Origin: Glaciecola sp028401415
GTDB lineage: Bacteria > Pseudomonadota > Gammaproteobacteria > Enterobacterales > Alteromonadaceae
DNA length: 64,000 nucleotides
Direction: 5' to 3'
NCBI RefSeq assembly: GCF_028401415.2
Contig: NZ_CP171821.2
Span: 3,844,001 to 3,908,000 of the forward strand
Below the pieces are notes generated by a model that saw only the letters and a list, made by a program, of their open reading frames with translations, was not told where the DNA came from and did no database searches. The number at the start of each line of letters is the position of its first letter. The first letter of the stretch is position 1. A program made the translations under genes and the position numbers. This document shows positions 17,455 to 26,825 of the stretch, one piece after another.

Positions 17455-20343
17455 TTAAAAGTCATAGTTAACTTGTAGTGTAAAAGATCTTCCGCGCGGA
17501 TCTGCGACCCTTGGGTCGAACGCAGCACCCGGTGAGAAATCGTTCTGATGTGCAGTAAATGGTGGATCGCGATCAAATAGATTTCTTACGCCAAAGATGA
17601 CTTCGGTATCCTCCCACCCCGTGTAGTTGATGCTGTAGTTGTAAACTAAGTAACTGCCTACAACACCATCATAGTTAGGTGGATTTGCTTCTCCAGATGC
17701 CACACCCGGCGGCGTTTCATCGTCATAACTATGTCGGTAAACCTGTGTCAGCACATGCGTAAAGTCCTCATATGAGTAGGTAAAAGAAACGGTATGCTTC
17801 CACCTAAGCGGGATATTACCACGTGAATGCGTACCGACTAGATTTGGACCAAAGGGCGCATTATCTCGCTCCTGTTTAATGTCTTCAATCAAATAACTTC
17901 CGTTAAAGTTGAGAGCCCAGGTATGGTCGCCAATATCGCCGCCCGTAACCAAACCCACTTCAACACCGCTAGTTTGTCGACCACCTGCGTTGATGAAGCG
18001 ACGGTCAATCGCAACAATGCTCCCATCGGGAGCAAATAAGAAGTTATCGCTAAATAGCTCTGGGTTCTCAATGAGCTCTCTAAAGCCTGGTGTTTGAATG
18101 GTGCCCTCTATTTCAATTTCCCACCAGTCAACATTAACGATGACGTCATCCGTGGCAAACACAACGCCCAAACTAGACTGATTAGATTCTTCTGGGCCTA
18201 AGTCTGGTTGACCACCAAAGAAAATAGCGGGGGTGATTGGCTGACATGATGGGTTGTCGGCAATGACTATGCCATCTGGACACAAGAATGGGTTCGCTAA
18301 GTCAGTGCCAGTGTAAGGTTCAGCGGTTATACCATTAAAGAGCTGATTAAAGCTTGGTACTCTAAAGCCTGTGCTATAAGAGCCACGGAACAACAACTCG
18401 TCTATCGGGGTAAATTTAAAACCATATTTCGGATTAGTTGTACCACCAAAGCCATCATAATCATCATGACGCAGCGCTAAATTTAACTCTAAACTTTCAA
18501 CCACTGGTACTAGCGCTTCAACAAAGATTGCTTTGATGTCACGGCTCACGTTTTCAAGGGCGTTGGCATCATCAAATGGAGCGCCATATATTGTCGGCCG
18601 CTCATCTGCGACTCGACGGTCACCGTTAAATTCGTACTCTTCCCTACGTAAATCAATGCCGGCAGCAACATAAATACTATCTCCGCCTAAGCCGAGCTCA
18701 AAGCCGGTATCCCCCGAAATGGTTGCATCGATTTGCGTCATGATGGTTTTACCGCCAAACAACGTTACGCCGCGAGCAGAGGCATTCTCAAGCATTTGCA
18801 GGGCTTCAGGTGTTTGCGACTGACCTGGTAACAAGAATGGGTTTAAAACGCCAGTCCCGATGGCTTCTGCAAGCCCTTGAACATAGTGGTAACCACCGCC
18901 AAGTTCGGACTCTGCTTCGTTTGCCGAGCGAGACAAGCCTGCTTTATAGTCCCAATCGCCACCAATAACCCCTTCAATGCCTAACTGAATTTTATATGAT
19001 GTCGTTGTTGTTTCAATTTCTCGAGGTCCGCAATCCATGCAGCGCCAGCGATAGGCTATGGGCGCGCCAATATTGAGTTGGTCTGCGCCATAAAAATCGG
19101 ATAAAGCGTCTACGATGTAGTCATATGAGGCGCCAGTGCTTGGATACCAACCGCCGCCAAAGGTGTCCCAATCGCCGTTCCCAATCGCCCAAGGCGTAAT
19201 TTGATTGGGTTCAAACACTTTTTTGGAAACGACTTCAGATCCTAAAAGTTCAATAAATGCTTCCGAGTCCTCACCCACCGCCATGGTGCCACGTCCAACA
19301 AAGTCGAGACTTTCAACCGGTTGTTGTAAAACTGCGGCACGAGGGTAATCCCATGCACAGCTTACGCCGAGATTCCGCGTTCTATTCCACAAATCTGCTT
19401 GATCAGGTCCCATATTTTCAATGGCATCACATCCAGGTTGACCCGGCAACGCCAGCACATTAAGCACATCGTTCTCAAGCCCTGTATTTGGGTTGGTTAA
19501 ACCTGAACCGATAAGGTTGTAGTGATTCGATGTGGGGTCGTTTGGACTGCTCCAGCGGTCATTGATTGACGCAAAAGGTGCGCCTCGTGTATCTGGCGAT
19601 AGGCCTCTATCTGGTTGGAAAGTATTGGTAAAGTCTCTGTCAGTACCGCGCAATATCTCAGACGACTTGTAGGCCAGTGAGCCCATGACATTGTAACCGT
19701 CCTTGTTCATATCGCCTGTACCGGCCAACACGTTGAGTCGGTAAATATTACCGCCACCATCTTCAGTGTGATCGGCAAACGCGCCTAGCTGAAGACCGTT
19801 GTAGTTTTGCTTCAGAATGAAGTTAATTACACCACCGATTGCATCTGTACCGTAAACAGCAGAAGCGCCGTCGCGCAATATTTCAACTCGTTCTATGGCT
19901 GCAAATGGAATGGAGTTAAGATCAACTGAACGACCTTTTAGTCCATGAGTTGCGATTCGTCTTCCGTTCAACAACACCAATGTCGAACCTACACCTTGCT
20001 GGCGAAGGTTGGCACTTGAAGCACCATTGTTGCCGCGTTCTTCACCACCCACAATACCCGCATTACTGGCGAGATTGTCATTAGAGTTTGAAGATATATT
20101 GAGTTGCAGTAATAGTTGGTCAGCTGAGGTGATACCAGCAGCATCGATTTCAGCCCGCGAAATAACCGTCAGAGGTAGATCGCCCTCTAAGCTTGTGCGC
20201 TTAATGCTTGAACCGGTTACTTCAATTCGCTCAACTTCTCCGTTGTTTTCTTCAAGTAATTCTTCATCTGTAGCTTGCTGGGCATAGGCATTTACGCCGA
20301 GTCCCGACATGGCTAGCACGAGTGCAATTTTATTTAACTTCAC
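17455..20343 (-). CDS. TonB-dependent outer-membrane receptor
   Basis: The 962-residue protein has a signal peptide (cut after AYA), a TonB-box-like VERIEVTGSSI (about 37-47), a plug domain (about 50-175 with LVLLNGRRI, ERVEILRDGASAVYGTDAIGGVINFI) and a C-terminal beta-barrel ending SFTLQVNYDF. This is the large receptor class used by marine Gammaproteobacteria for oligosaccharides and peptides. With amidase, NamZ and MurQ genes around it, the likely ligand is a muropeptide or other wall fragment (inference). A shared 15-bp motif lies 173 bases upstream and a terminator follows. Confidence 0.93.
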   Translation of the reverse strand: MKLNKIALVLAMSGLGVNAYAQQATDEELLEENNGEVERIEVTGSSIKRTSLEGDLPLTVISRAEIDAAGITSADQLLLQLNISSNSNDNLASNAGIVGGEERGNNGASSANLRQQGVGSTLVLLNGRRIATHGLKGRSVDLNSIPFAAIERVEILRDGASAVYGTDAIGGVINFILKQNYNGLQLGAFADHTEDGGGNIYRLNVLAGTGDMNKDGYNVMGSLAYKSSEILRGTDRDFTNTFQPDRGLSPDTRGAPFASINDRWSSPNDPTSNHYNLIGSGLTNPNTGLENDVLNVLALPGQPGCDAIENMGPDQADLWNRTRNLGVSCAWDYPRAAVLQQPVESLDFVGRGTMAVGEDSEAFIELLGSEVVSKKVFEPNQITPWAIGNGDWDTFGGGWYPSTGASYDYIVDALSDFYGADQLNIGAPIAYRWRCMDCGPREIETTTTSYKIQLGIEGVIGGDWDYKAGLSRSANEAESELGGGYHYVQGLAEAIGTGVLNPFLLPGQSQTPEALQMLENASARGVTLFGGKTIMTQIDATISGDTGFELGLGGDSIYVAAGIDLRREEYEFNGDRRVADERPTIYGAPFDDANALENVSRDIKAIFVEALVPVVESLELNLALRHDDYDGFGGTTNPKYGFKFTPIDELLFRGSYSTGFRVPSFNQLFNGITAEPYTGTDLANPFLCPDGIVIADNPSCQPITPAIFFGGQPDLGPEESNQSSLGVVFATDDVIVNVDWWEIEIEGTIQTPGFRELIENPELFSDNFLFAPDGSIVAIDRRFINAGGRQTSGVEVGLVTGGDIGDHTWALNFNGSYLIEDIKQERDNAPFGPNLVGTHSRGNIPLRWKHTVSFTYSYEDFTHVLTQVYRHSYDDETPPGVASGEANPPNYDGVVGSYLVYNYSINYTGWEDTEVIFGVRNLFDRDPPFTAHQNDFSPGAAFDPRVADPRGRSFTLQVNYDF

Positions 20344-20716
20344 TGTGCAGTCTCCCTAGTTAATTATTATTGGCATGTGTGGTCTATCACTCGTTATTGA
20401 TAGATGCAGAAATCTGTGTGTGAGATGCCTGCGAGCCAGAAGAGCGTGAAACTACAACGAACACAAGATACACCCTTCCTTGTCTTCACGTTAGCATAAG
20501 CAAAATGAATGTAAATAATAAATTATTCCAAAAATGTATCATGATTTTTCAATAAATTATTTATTCTTTAAATTCAGCAGGTTAAGCTGTTCAGCGCGAC
20601 TAAGGTCTGGGGCGATTTTGGCGGTGAAATCGTATTTGGAGCACAAAACACCAGTCTTAACCCTAGCGCTGAGCATGCGATGAACTGAAGATAATGTGAC
20701 TTTTTCTTGTTTGTTA
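20344..20716 (-). other. Receptor upstream region (no gene)
   Basis: This 373-base gap between the carboxypeptidase stop and the receptor start has no convincing ORF. It holds the AT-rich stretch around 20510-20575 that includes the predicted operator. The remaining 170 bases on the receptor side would be its promoter and leader. I see no clear terminator after the carboxypeptidase gene. Confidence 0.5.
20516..20530 (-). promoter_or_regulatory. Predicted operator A of the locus regulator
   Basis: On the minus strand this reads TGGAATAATTTATTA. The same 15 bases occur at 32298-32312 and a 12/15 match at 22161-22175, each in an intergenic promoter region of the peptidoglycan locus. The core GAATA-N3-TATT is an imperfect inverted repeat. 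The binding protein is inferred to be the RpiR-family regulator at 22261. Confidence 0.6.
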
Positions 20717-22057
20717 TTAAGCCAATCTAAGCAATTGCCCGTTAACGACGGCTGCAATGACCTCATCCCCTTTTCGCATCAAAAAGTATGCGGGTTGTTG
20801 AAGCACAAGTGCTTGCGGTGAAGCATTTAAGGGTTGATTGAGCAGTATTTGATGATCTGATTGATTGTCAAAGTCTTGTATTTCACCCTGAAACTGAATA
20901 ACGCCTTGTTTGAGCCAGTCTATAAAACTCTCATTGGTCAAAATAGTGTGAGAGTTAAGGGTGTGCACGGTACCGGAGTCGAAACTAAGTTCACTGGCAT
21001 CAAATTCCTCAAGGCCAGCTTGAATGCCTAAATCGCCTACTGCGTCTATAAAATATTGATTCGAGTATCTAGCCGTCTGTTTAATACTAATGCTGGCTTG
21101 ATAGCTATGTCGTCCAACAAAACGTAGGTCGCGGATCACCAAAGACGAAAGCGCTTCTGATACGTTCTCAGGAATCGCCCAATAACGCTCACATAGGGCA
21201 GCAACTTCTTGCTCATTGACTTGGTTTTTATGCTGTCGCTGCATATGTAAAAATGCCGCAAGCATCGCTTTAACGTTCATGCGGCGCGCAATTTGTCGGT
21301 TAGGATCGTTGGCTGCTGCACCCGATTCAATTAAAATGGTAGCCGCTCCTTTGCCCGCGATGCGATCGCCAAAAGAGCGCGGTGAGAAAGTGTCATCATA
21401 GCGCGCAATTGCATTTTTCAGTGTGCTTTCTATTGCCCTCGTCATTGCACCAATGAGCGTGATGGCGAGCTTTCTTGAATCGTCAATATTTTTATCAATA
21501 TCGTAAGCCGGCGCTAAAAACGCAATTGTTGATGCCATGCCCGTGGTACCTGCTTGATAATAAGGCGACTGATCATGCAAATTGAACGCAATATCGGGCT
21601 GAATCTCGTCAACCAAACGCATTAAAATAGTGCCCTCAAGCGTCTGCTTTGCCATTGCATCGCGGTTAATATCAATGGCTTGGGCATTATGGCGGATGCA
21701 TCGTTGTGCTCCATCAGGGTTCAGCATGGGCACAACATGCAAAGTAAATAGTCCTTCTGGTGCTTCGAGTTCGCTTGTTTGGCGAAGCAAGATATCCAGC
21801 AAGTCAAACACTGCTGCCGTCGCCGTTGCTTCATTACCATGCATTTGCGTCCATGCCAGTATTTTAATAGGGCCATGTCCATAGGTGATACGAGTAATAC
21901 TGCGTCCTTCAAATGAATTACCCTCATGACTTAATCTAATCCTTTCGTCATCTTTGAGCGCTTCGAGCAGCGGTAAAATGTGGTGGTGTTCAATATGCGG
22001 TAAATCAAGATCGCTGAGTAAATGGGAGATGGGCGAAGTGTCTGTGGAATTTGCCAT
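20717..22057 (-). CDS. M14-family zinc carboxypeptidase, likely murein-peptide amidase
   Basis: The 446-residue protein (from ATG 22057) carries the M14 zinc motif TQMHGNEAT (H73, E76), the substrate-binding NRDAM region, a third His in FNLHDQSPYYQ and a catalytic Glu in ATILIESGAA. M14 enzymes include MpaA, which removes diaminopimelate from the muropeptide tripeptide. The locus makes such a role likely, but this is inference. Upstream in-frame starts at 22126 or 22237 would add a hydrophobic segment, so location (cytoplasm or periplasm) depends on the start. It is divergent from the regulator gene, with operator B between them. Confidence 0.82.
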   Translation of the reverse strand: MANSTDTSPISHLLSDLDLPHIEHHHILPLLEALKDDERIRLSHEGNSFEGRSITRITYGHGPIKILAWTQMHGNEATATAAVFDLLDILLRQTSELEAPEGLFTLHVVPMLNPDGAQRCIRHNAQAIDINRDAMAKQTLEGTILMRLVDEIQPDIAFNLHDQSPYYQAGTTGMASTIAFLAPAYDIDKNIDDSRKLAITLIGAMTRAIESTLKNAIARYDDTFSPRSFGDRIAGKGAATILIESGAAANDPNRQIARRMNVKAMLAAFLHMQRQHKNQVNEQEVAALCERYWAIPENVSEALSSLVIRDLRFVGRHSYQASISIKQTARYSNQYFIDAVGDLGIQAGLEEFDASELSFDSGTVHTLNSHTILTNESFIDWLKQGVIQFQGEIQDFDNQSDHQILLNQPLNASPQALVLQQPAYFLMRKGDEVIAAVVNGQLLRLA

Positions 22058-22118
22058 AGTGAATTTGTATTTAACAGCTTTTGTGCAGGGCGAGAATGCA
22101 AGTAAGATAGCGAAAATT

Positions 22119-22146
22119 TTGCCCATTGTACAAATTATTCTATGAT
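22119..22146 (+). promoter_or_regulatory. Possible promoter of the RpiR regulator
   Basis: TTGCCC (22119-22124) and TATGAT (22141-22146) with a 16-base spacer could form a sigma-70 promoter. Operator B would then lie just downstream of the start site. The -35 match is weak and the region is AT-rich, so this is tentative. Confidence 0.3.
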
Positions 22147-22160
22147 AAATACTAAAATAA

Positions 22161-22175
22161 GAATAAAGTATTCCT
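22161..22175. promoter_or_regulatory. Predicted operator B (regulator/carboxypeptidase divergon)
   Basis: The plus strand reads GAATAAAGTATTCCT; its reverse complement AGGAATACTTTATTC matches operators A and C at 12 of 15 positions. It contains a perfect inverted repeat GAATA-AAG-TATTC, the most symmetrical of the three sites. It lies 86 bases before the regulator start, which fits autoregulation. A related half site (AGAATAATTT on the minus strand) lies at 22132-22141. Confidence 0.6.
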
Positions 22176-22260
22176 AAGTTGTACAGGTTGCCATTGGTAA
22201 AAAAGTGCGATGAATACTTGTTAGTTTGCTTCAGCACCCATCAATAAGGTGAATCGTGAC

Positions 22261-23109
22261 ATGGCAGCATTTTCTAAAATCAAAGCGCTTCGGGGCTCTT
22301 TATCGAGCAGTGAGGAAAAGCTAGCGGGCTATATACTGAAATCGCCAGCAGCTTTGCGCGATTTGTCCTCTCAAAAGCTGGCATCCACCGTAGGGGTGAG
22401 TCAAAGTTCCGTTGTAAAATTTGCTCAAAAGCTCAAATATAAGGGGTATCCGGCGCTTAAACTGGCGGTGATGGACGATTTGAAGAACGTTGAAACCGAC
22501 CATCAGAAACTTCACGGCAGCATATCGGTAGATGATGACTACGAAACCATGTCTTCAAAGCTCTTGCAAAGTAAAATCACGGTACTCAATCAAACTAAAA
22601 ACTTGAATGACAGCGCCGCATTTTCTCAATCTGTCGACTTACTTCGTGGAGCTAACCGCGTTTTAATTACCGGTTTGGGAGGCTCAGCTCTGGTTGGAAA
22701 AGACTTTGCCTTTAAATTGCAAAAACTAGGCATTATGGCGCTTTCAGAAATTGACGGACATGCCCAGCTCGCAATTGCCTCTACACTTAATGAAAACGAC
22801 TTAGTCTTTGCACTCAGTGAGTCTGGCGCTACGCGAGAAGTGGTCAATGTAGTCACACAAGCGAATAACAACGACGTGCCTGTTATATCCGTTACCAAAT
22901 TCGGTGATACGCCAGTATCGGTAAATGCAAAGGTCCGTTTGTATTCAGTTGCAGAAGAGGCTGCCACACGAATTTCGTCAATACTGGCGCGCACGGCACA
23001 AGAGTTTGTCATCGATATTCTATTTATTGCGTTGATGCAATCCTCGGGAGAAAGTCGCTCACTACTGGAAAAATCGCGCGATGTGGTGGCGCAGTTTAGG
23101 AATAATTAA
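22261..23109 (+). CDS. RpiR-family transcriptional regulator (MurR-like)
   Basis: The 282-residue protein has an N-terminal RpiR helix-turn-helix domain (about 1-77; LRDLSSQKLASTVGVSQSSVVKFAQKLKYKGYPALK) and a C-terminal SIS sugar-phosphate domain (about 115-255; GLGGSALVGKDFA, SESGATREVVNV). MurR of this family senses MurNAc-6-phosphate. With murQ and namZ in the same locus this is the likely effector here, as inference. The ATG at 22261 has AAGGTGA eight bases upstream; the GTG at 22249 is less likely. It probably binds the three predicted operators. Confidence 0.9.
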   Translation: MAAFSKIKALRGSLSSSEEKLAGYILKSPAALRDLSSQKLASTVGVSQSSVVKFAQKLKYKGYPALKLAVMDDLKNVETDHQKLHGSISVDDDYETMSSKLLQSKITVLNQTKNLNDSAAFSQSVDLLRGANRVLITGLGGSALVGKDFAFKLQKLGIMALSEIDGHAQLAIASTLNENDLVFALSESGATREVVNVVTQANNNDVPVISVTKFGDTPVSVNAKVRLYSVAEEAATRISSILARTAQEFVIDILFIALMQSSGESRSLLEKSRDVVAQFRNN

Positions 23110-23303
23110 ATTTTGTCATGGTGCTATTAGCTATATAGATATGAATATCGATGCCGAACTATCAGAGACAATTTATATCTGACGAACTGGCGAGAGCCTA
23201 TGAAGGTAAAGAAACAGTTAATCTACAATACAAACGGACACCTAAACTTTCTCATAAGTTATTGCGACTCACTTCGTACAATTTCTTGAACTAGGACGTT
23301 TTC

Positions 23304-24488
23304 GTGCTGAAATTGATATACCCACTATTATTTGTAAGCTCTGCTTTTTTGAACAATGCTTTAGCACAAGAAGCACGATCGTTTACTTCGCTTTCGGACA
23401 TAAGTGAATCTAAGAAACATGAAATTGACCAAGCAATACCTGTATTGATGAAGCAATATGGTGTCAACTCGGTTGGCTTAGGGTTAATTAAAAATACAGA
23501 ATTGGTCTACTCAGGTTACTTCGGTAATCAACGTGAAGGTGTGCCTGCTAATAAAACGACTCAATTTGATGTAGCGTCGATCACCAAAACAATGACCGCT
23601 GAGACTGTTTTAAGGCTCGTTGCCGCCGACAAGCTAACTTTAGATGAACCCATGGCTAATTATTGGGTAGATCCTGATCTTCGTAATGATTCGAAACATT
23701 TCAAATTGACCCCTAGAATGGCGTTAAATCATTCAACTGGATTTCCAAACTGGCGTTACTTTTCGGTCGATGGTTCTTTGATGTTTGAGAGTGAACCTGG
23801 CACGAGTTATTCGTATTCCGGAGAAGGTTTTGATTATCTCGCACGAATGGTAGAACTTAAGTTACAGAAGCCTTTTGATGCATTGGTGAATGAGTATGTT
23901 ATCCAAGCATTAGGCTTAAAAAATACCTACTTTCACGTAGCGAAAAGTAACTTTTCTAACCTTAATGAGGCACTTACCGACGAAGGAAAGCATCTTGGAC
24001 ATTATTGTTTTCCATGGGGAGGATGCCGTGAAGAAGGAAGTTGGTCAGCCGCTGACGACTTAAGGATCACTGTAGAGGACTTTGCTGTTTATTTGAAAGC
24101 GGTAATGAATGCAGGCGGATACAATGCTGCACTTGTAGCGGATAGAAATACTGTTCAGACAGATATGACTACCCACCCGGACTCTGTATCAATAGTCTGC
24201 GCTAGATTAGCTCGCAACAAATGTCCGAAAGAACAAGGGTATGGTTTGGGGTGGCAGGTCGCTGATTACGGCCACACGAAATTGATAAGCCACGGCGGAA
24301 GTGATTGGTCAGAGCTAGCTGAAGCATATTTTTACACCGAGTCAAAAGACGGAGTCATTATTTTCTTAAATGGTCTCAATCAAAACTCACTCGCAATGAT
24401 GCCGCATGTGATCAAGTTGCTGGACCCTGAATCTCCCAAAATTCCGCATTATGAAATGTGGTACGAAAAAGAGTCAGGAGGCCGCTAA
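23304..24488 (+). CDS. Secreted class-C beta-lactamase-family serine hydrolase
   Basis: The 394-residue protein has a signal peptide (cut near NALAQE), the nucleophile motif S92-ITK, YSYSG as the second motif and HGGSD in place of KTG. This is the serine beta-lactamase/D-Ala-D-Ala-peptidase fold, a group that includes the AmiE amidase of B. subtilis and many esterases and peptidases. Its place between the MurR-like gene and namZ suggests action on wall peptides. The start is GTG with AGGA upstream. It faces the namZ operon. The 194-base gap before it holds nothing I can identify. Confidence 0.85.
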   Translation: MLKLIYPLLFVSSAFLNNALAQEARSFTSLSDISESKKHEIDQAIPVLMKQYGVNSVGLGLIKNTELVYSGYFGNQREGVPANKTTQFDVASITKTMTAETVLRLVAADKLTLDEPMANYWVDPDLRNDSKHFKLTPRMALNHSTGFPNWRYFSVDGSLMFESEPGTSYSYSGEGFDYLARMVELKLQKPFDALVNEYVIQALGLKNTYFHVAKSNFSNLNEALTDEGKHLGHYCFPWGGCREEGSWSAADDLRITVEDFAVYLKAVMNAGGYNAALVADRNTVQTDMTTHPDSVSIVCARLARNKCPKEQGYGLGWQVADYGHTKLISHGGSDWSELAEAYFYTESKDGVIIFLNGLNQNSLAMMPHVIKLLDPESPKIPHYEMWYEKESGGR

Positions 24489-24639
24489 CTCTAGCAGCAA
24501 GCTACACAATCGCTTAGCGACGGATTTGTACCTTCAATAGACCCGCCTTTAGAAGCCATAATTTGAGGAGCCGCTTCTACAAATTAAGGAAAGTGGCTGA
24601 AACATGTGTGGTAAACGCCTTTGTTGACACGTTTTAAAA

Positions 24640-25896
24640 TTACTCTGCATACAGCAAATAGGGTGTGCGGAATTTTTCGAACGTTTCAAGCTGACTTTGC
24701 CACCCCTTACGAATTTCATTTTCAGTTTTACCGCTCATTATGTTGATGCGCAGCTGGTCTGTACCCGCGAGTTTGTCGAAGAAGTCTGGGGCGGTGAAAA
24801 ACTTTCTTTGCAGACCTGCGTTTCTAAAAAGCTCGTAGGCCTTGATAAGTGGTGTAAGTGAAAGCCCTTCCATAGTAGAGTTTCGCATATCGACGCCGAA
24901 GACTGTCTTTTCCACTAGCTTCGGCGAGGGAGCCGCTTCTGGGCGCGCCTCGGGCACAAAACTGTGCTTGCCAAGCTTTACTTGATGATGCCCGTATTGC
25001 TGAAAAGGATAGTCTGTTCCTCGCCCAACACTTACTGCAGTGCCTTCAAAAAAGCACAGCGAAGGATAGAGTTGAACGGCGACATCATTTGGGAGATTGG
25101 GTGAGGGGGCAATAGGCAATGAATAGTGCATGCGTTTTTTATACCCTTCTACAGGAACCACATGCAAATCTAGCCGCTGTTGGTCGTCCAATTCAAGCCA
25201 GTTTTCACCCTTGATCATAAGTGCAAGTTCTCCTACCGTCATTCCATGCAGTACGGGAATAGGGTGCATACCTACAAATGAGCGAAACTTAGAGTTGAGC
25301 ACTGGCCCGTCAATGTGCATGCCATTGGGGTTAGGCCGGTCGAGTACTATAAACTGTGCGCCATGTTTAGCGGCCGCTTGCATCATGTAATGCATAGAAC
25401 TAATGTAGGTGTAAAAGCGTGTGCCGACGTCTTGAATATCGAAAACAATGATATCTAGTTGTGACATAACGGTATCTGGTGGCGTTTTGTTTACGCCATA
25501 AATAGATTGAATGGGTACACCTGTTTTTGCATCCACACCGCTTTGGATAGACTCACCGGCACCCTTATCACCGCGTACACCATGCTCCGGCGCAAAGAGC
25601 ACTCGAATATCAATATCGTGTCCCAAAAGCACATCAACAAGATGTTCATCATTCACTATCGAACTTTGATTCACAACCAGTCCTACTGTTTTATCTCGCA
25701 GTGCATCAATGTATAAATGAATGCGCTCAGCTCCGACTTTAATTTGATGGGAGCGTTGCGCGAGATCTTTTTCAGAACCCTGCGCAGTGGTAAACCCTGC
25801 AAGAGTTAGCGTCACGACAATAATTAAGAGTTTTACCAACAAGGATACTGAGAGTCGGCATCTTGGTGAGGCACTTACAGTCATTTGCAGTTGCAC
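24640..25896 (-). CDS. namZ: Exo-beta-N-acetylmuramidase NamZ (DUF1343, GH171)
   Basis: The 418-residue protein has an N-terminal hydrophobic export segment (about 15-38) and the DUF1343 signature: GLVVNQSSI, FAPEHGVRGDKGAGE (with the conserved Glu104 and His105), FDIQDVGTRFYTYI, VLDRPNPNG and VSVGRGTDYPFQQ. B. subtilis NamZ (YbbC) of this family cuts MurNAc from the non-reducing end of glycan strands and is encoded with murQ, murR, amiE and nagZ. The same association here supports the function. It is the last gene of a six-gene minus-strand operon and starts 11 bases after the murQ stop. Confidence 0.92.
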   Translation of the reverse strand: MQLQMTVSASPRCRLSVSLLVKLLIIVVTLTLAGFTTAQGSEKDLAQRSHQIKVGAERIHLYIDALRDKTVGLVVNQSSIVNDEHLVDVLLGHDIDIRVLFAPEHGVRGDKGAGESIQSGVDAKTGVPIQSIYGVNKTPPDTVMSQLDIIVFDIQDVGTRFYTYISSMHYMMQAAAKHGAQFIVLDRPNPNGMHIDGPVLNSKFRSFVGMHPIPVLHGMTVGELALMIKGENWLELDDQQRLDLHVVPVEGYKKRMHYSLPIAPSPNLPNDVAVQLYPSLCFFEGTAVSVGRGTDYPFQQYGHHQVKLGKHSFVPEARPEAAPSPKLVEKTVFGVDMRNSTMEGLSLTPLIKAYELFRNAGLQRKFFTAPDFFDKLAGTDQLRINIMSGKTENEIRKGWQSQLETFEKFRTPYLLYAE

Positions 25897-25907
25897 TTTT
25901 TCGTCAT

Positions 25908-26825
25908 TTATTTAAGTGCATCGCGCAAAAAACCCTTGCTATCGTCAAGCATTTTGCTTGCTTGGACGGCATCTGTATGAGTGAGCAGCATAAGAATGGC
26001 AACTTTCGCTTTGTTATCAGCTTCTTTTAAAGCATGCTCAGCTTGCTTTCGTGTGCATTGGGTAGCCTGCATAACAATACGAATTGCTCTTGCCTCAAGC
26101 TTTTTATTACTGGCGTTAACATCTACCATTAAGTTTTCGTAGACTTTGCCGAGTTTCACCATGCTCGCCGTGCTCATCATATTTAATACAAGCTTTTGTG
26201 CCGTCCCTGACTTCATGCGCGTGGAGCCAGTCAAGCATTCTGGGCCGACCGTGACGCAAATTCCAGTTTGTGCAATATCTAAGAGCTCAGAAGAGGGGTT
26301 GCAAACCAGGCAAATACTATAAGCGCCTAGCTCATTAGCATGTTCAAGGGCTCCAATAACATAGGGCGTTCGCCCTGATGCTGCAATACCTACCACCACA
26401 TCATTGACGCTCAGGTCATGTTCTTTTAAATCTTGAACAGCGGCGGATTTGTCGTCTTCCGCTCCCTCAACCGCATGTATAAGCGCGCGCTCTCCACCGG
26501 CAATTAGGCCAATGACCAGTGAGTTGGGAACACTAAAAGTGGGTCGACATTCAACCGCATCCAGCACACCTAAACGGCCGCTCGTGCCGGCGCCAGTATA
26601 TATAAGCCTTCCACCTTTGGACAGGCGCCCAACGATGTGCTCTACAGCTTCTGTAATAGCGGGAAGGGCATTTCTCACTGCTCCTGCGACTTTCGCATCT
26701 TCATTATTGATTACTTGAAGCAAGTCATGCGTGCTCAAGGTGTCTAAATCCATGGTATCTGGATTGCGTCCTTCCGATACCAACGCCTCCAACTGTTTGA
26801 TGAGATCTGTAGAAGAAGCATTCAT
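25908..26825 (-). CDS. murQ: N-acetylmuramic acid 6-phosphate etherase MurQ
   Basis: The 305-residue protein cleaves the lactyl ether of MurNAc-6P to give GlcNAc-6P and D-lactate. The SIS domain motif YTGAGTSGRLGVLDAVECRPTF carries the first catalytic Glu, and VEGAEDD the second; GIAASGRTPYV and GSTRMKSGTAQKL follow. The length equals E. coli MurQ (298). The start at 26825 has AGGAG nine bases upstream and overlaps the symporter stop as ATGA, which shows coupling; the longer reading from 26897 would overlap the symporter. No PTS gene is next to it, unlike E. coli murQP. Confidence 0.96.
   Translation of the reverse strand: MNASSTDLIKQLEALVSEGRNPDTMDLDTLSTHDLLQVINNEDAKVAGAVRNALPAITEAVEHIVGRLSKGGRLIYTGAGTSGRLGVLDAVECRPTFSVPNSLVIGLIAGGERALIHAVEGAEDDKSAAVQDLKEHDLSVNDVVVGIAASGRTPYVIGALEHANELGAYSICLVCNPSSELLDIAQTGICVTVGPECLTGSTRMKSGTAQKLVLNMMSTASMVKLGKVYENLMVDVNASNKKLEARAIRIVMQATQCTRKQAEHALKEADNKAKVAILMLLTHTDAVQASKMLDDSKGFLRDALK

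Noticed and set aside
22126..22185. TTGTACAA and TTGTACA pair in the regulator upstream region as a second operator
   Set aside because: The pair is not found at the other two promoter regions of the locus, so there is no support beyond one place.
24489..24639. Weak inverted repeat AGAAGC/GCTTCT between the serine hydrolase and namZ as a terminator
   Set aside because: Only six pairs with a 16-base loop and no T-run on either strand.
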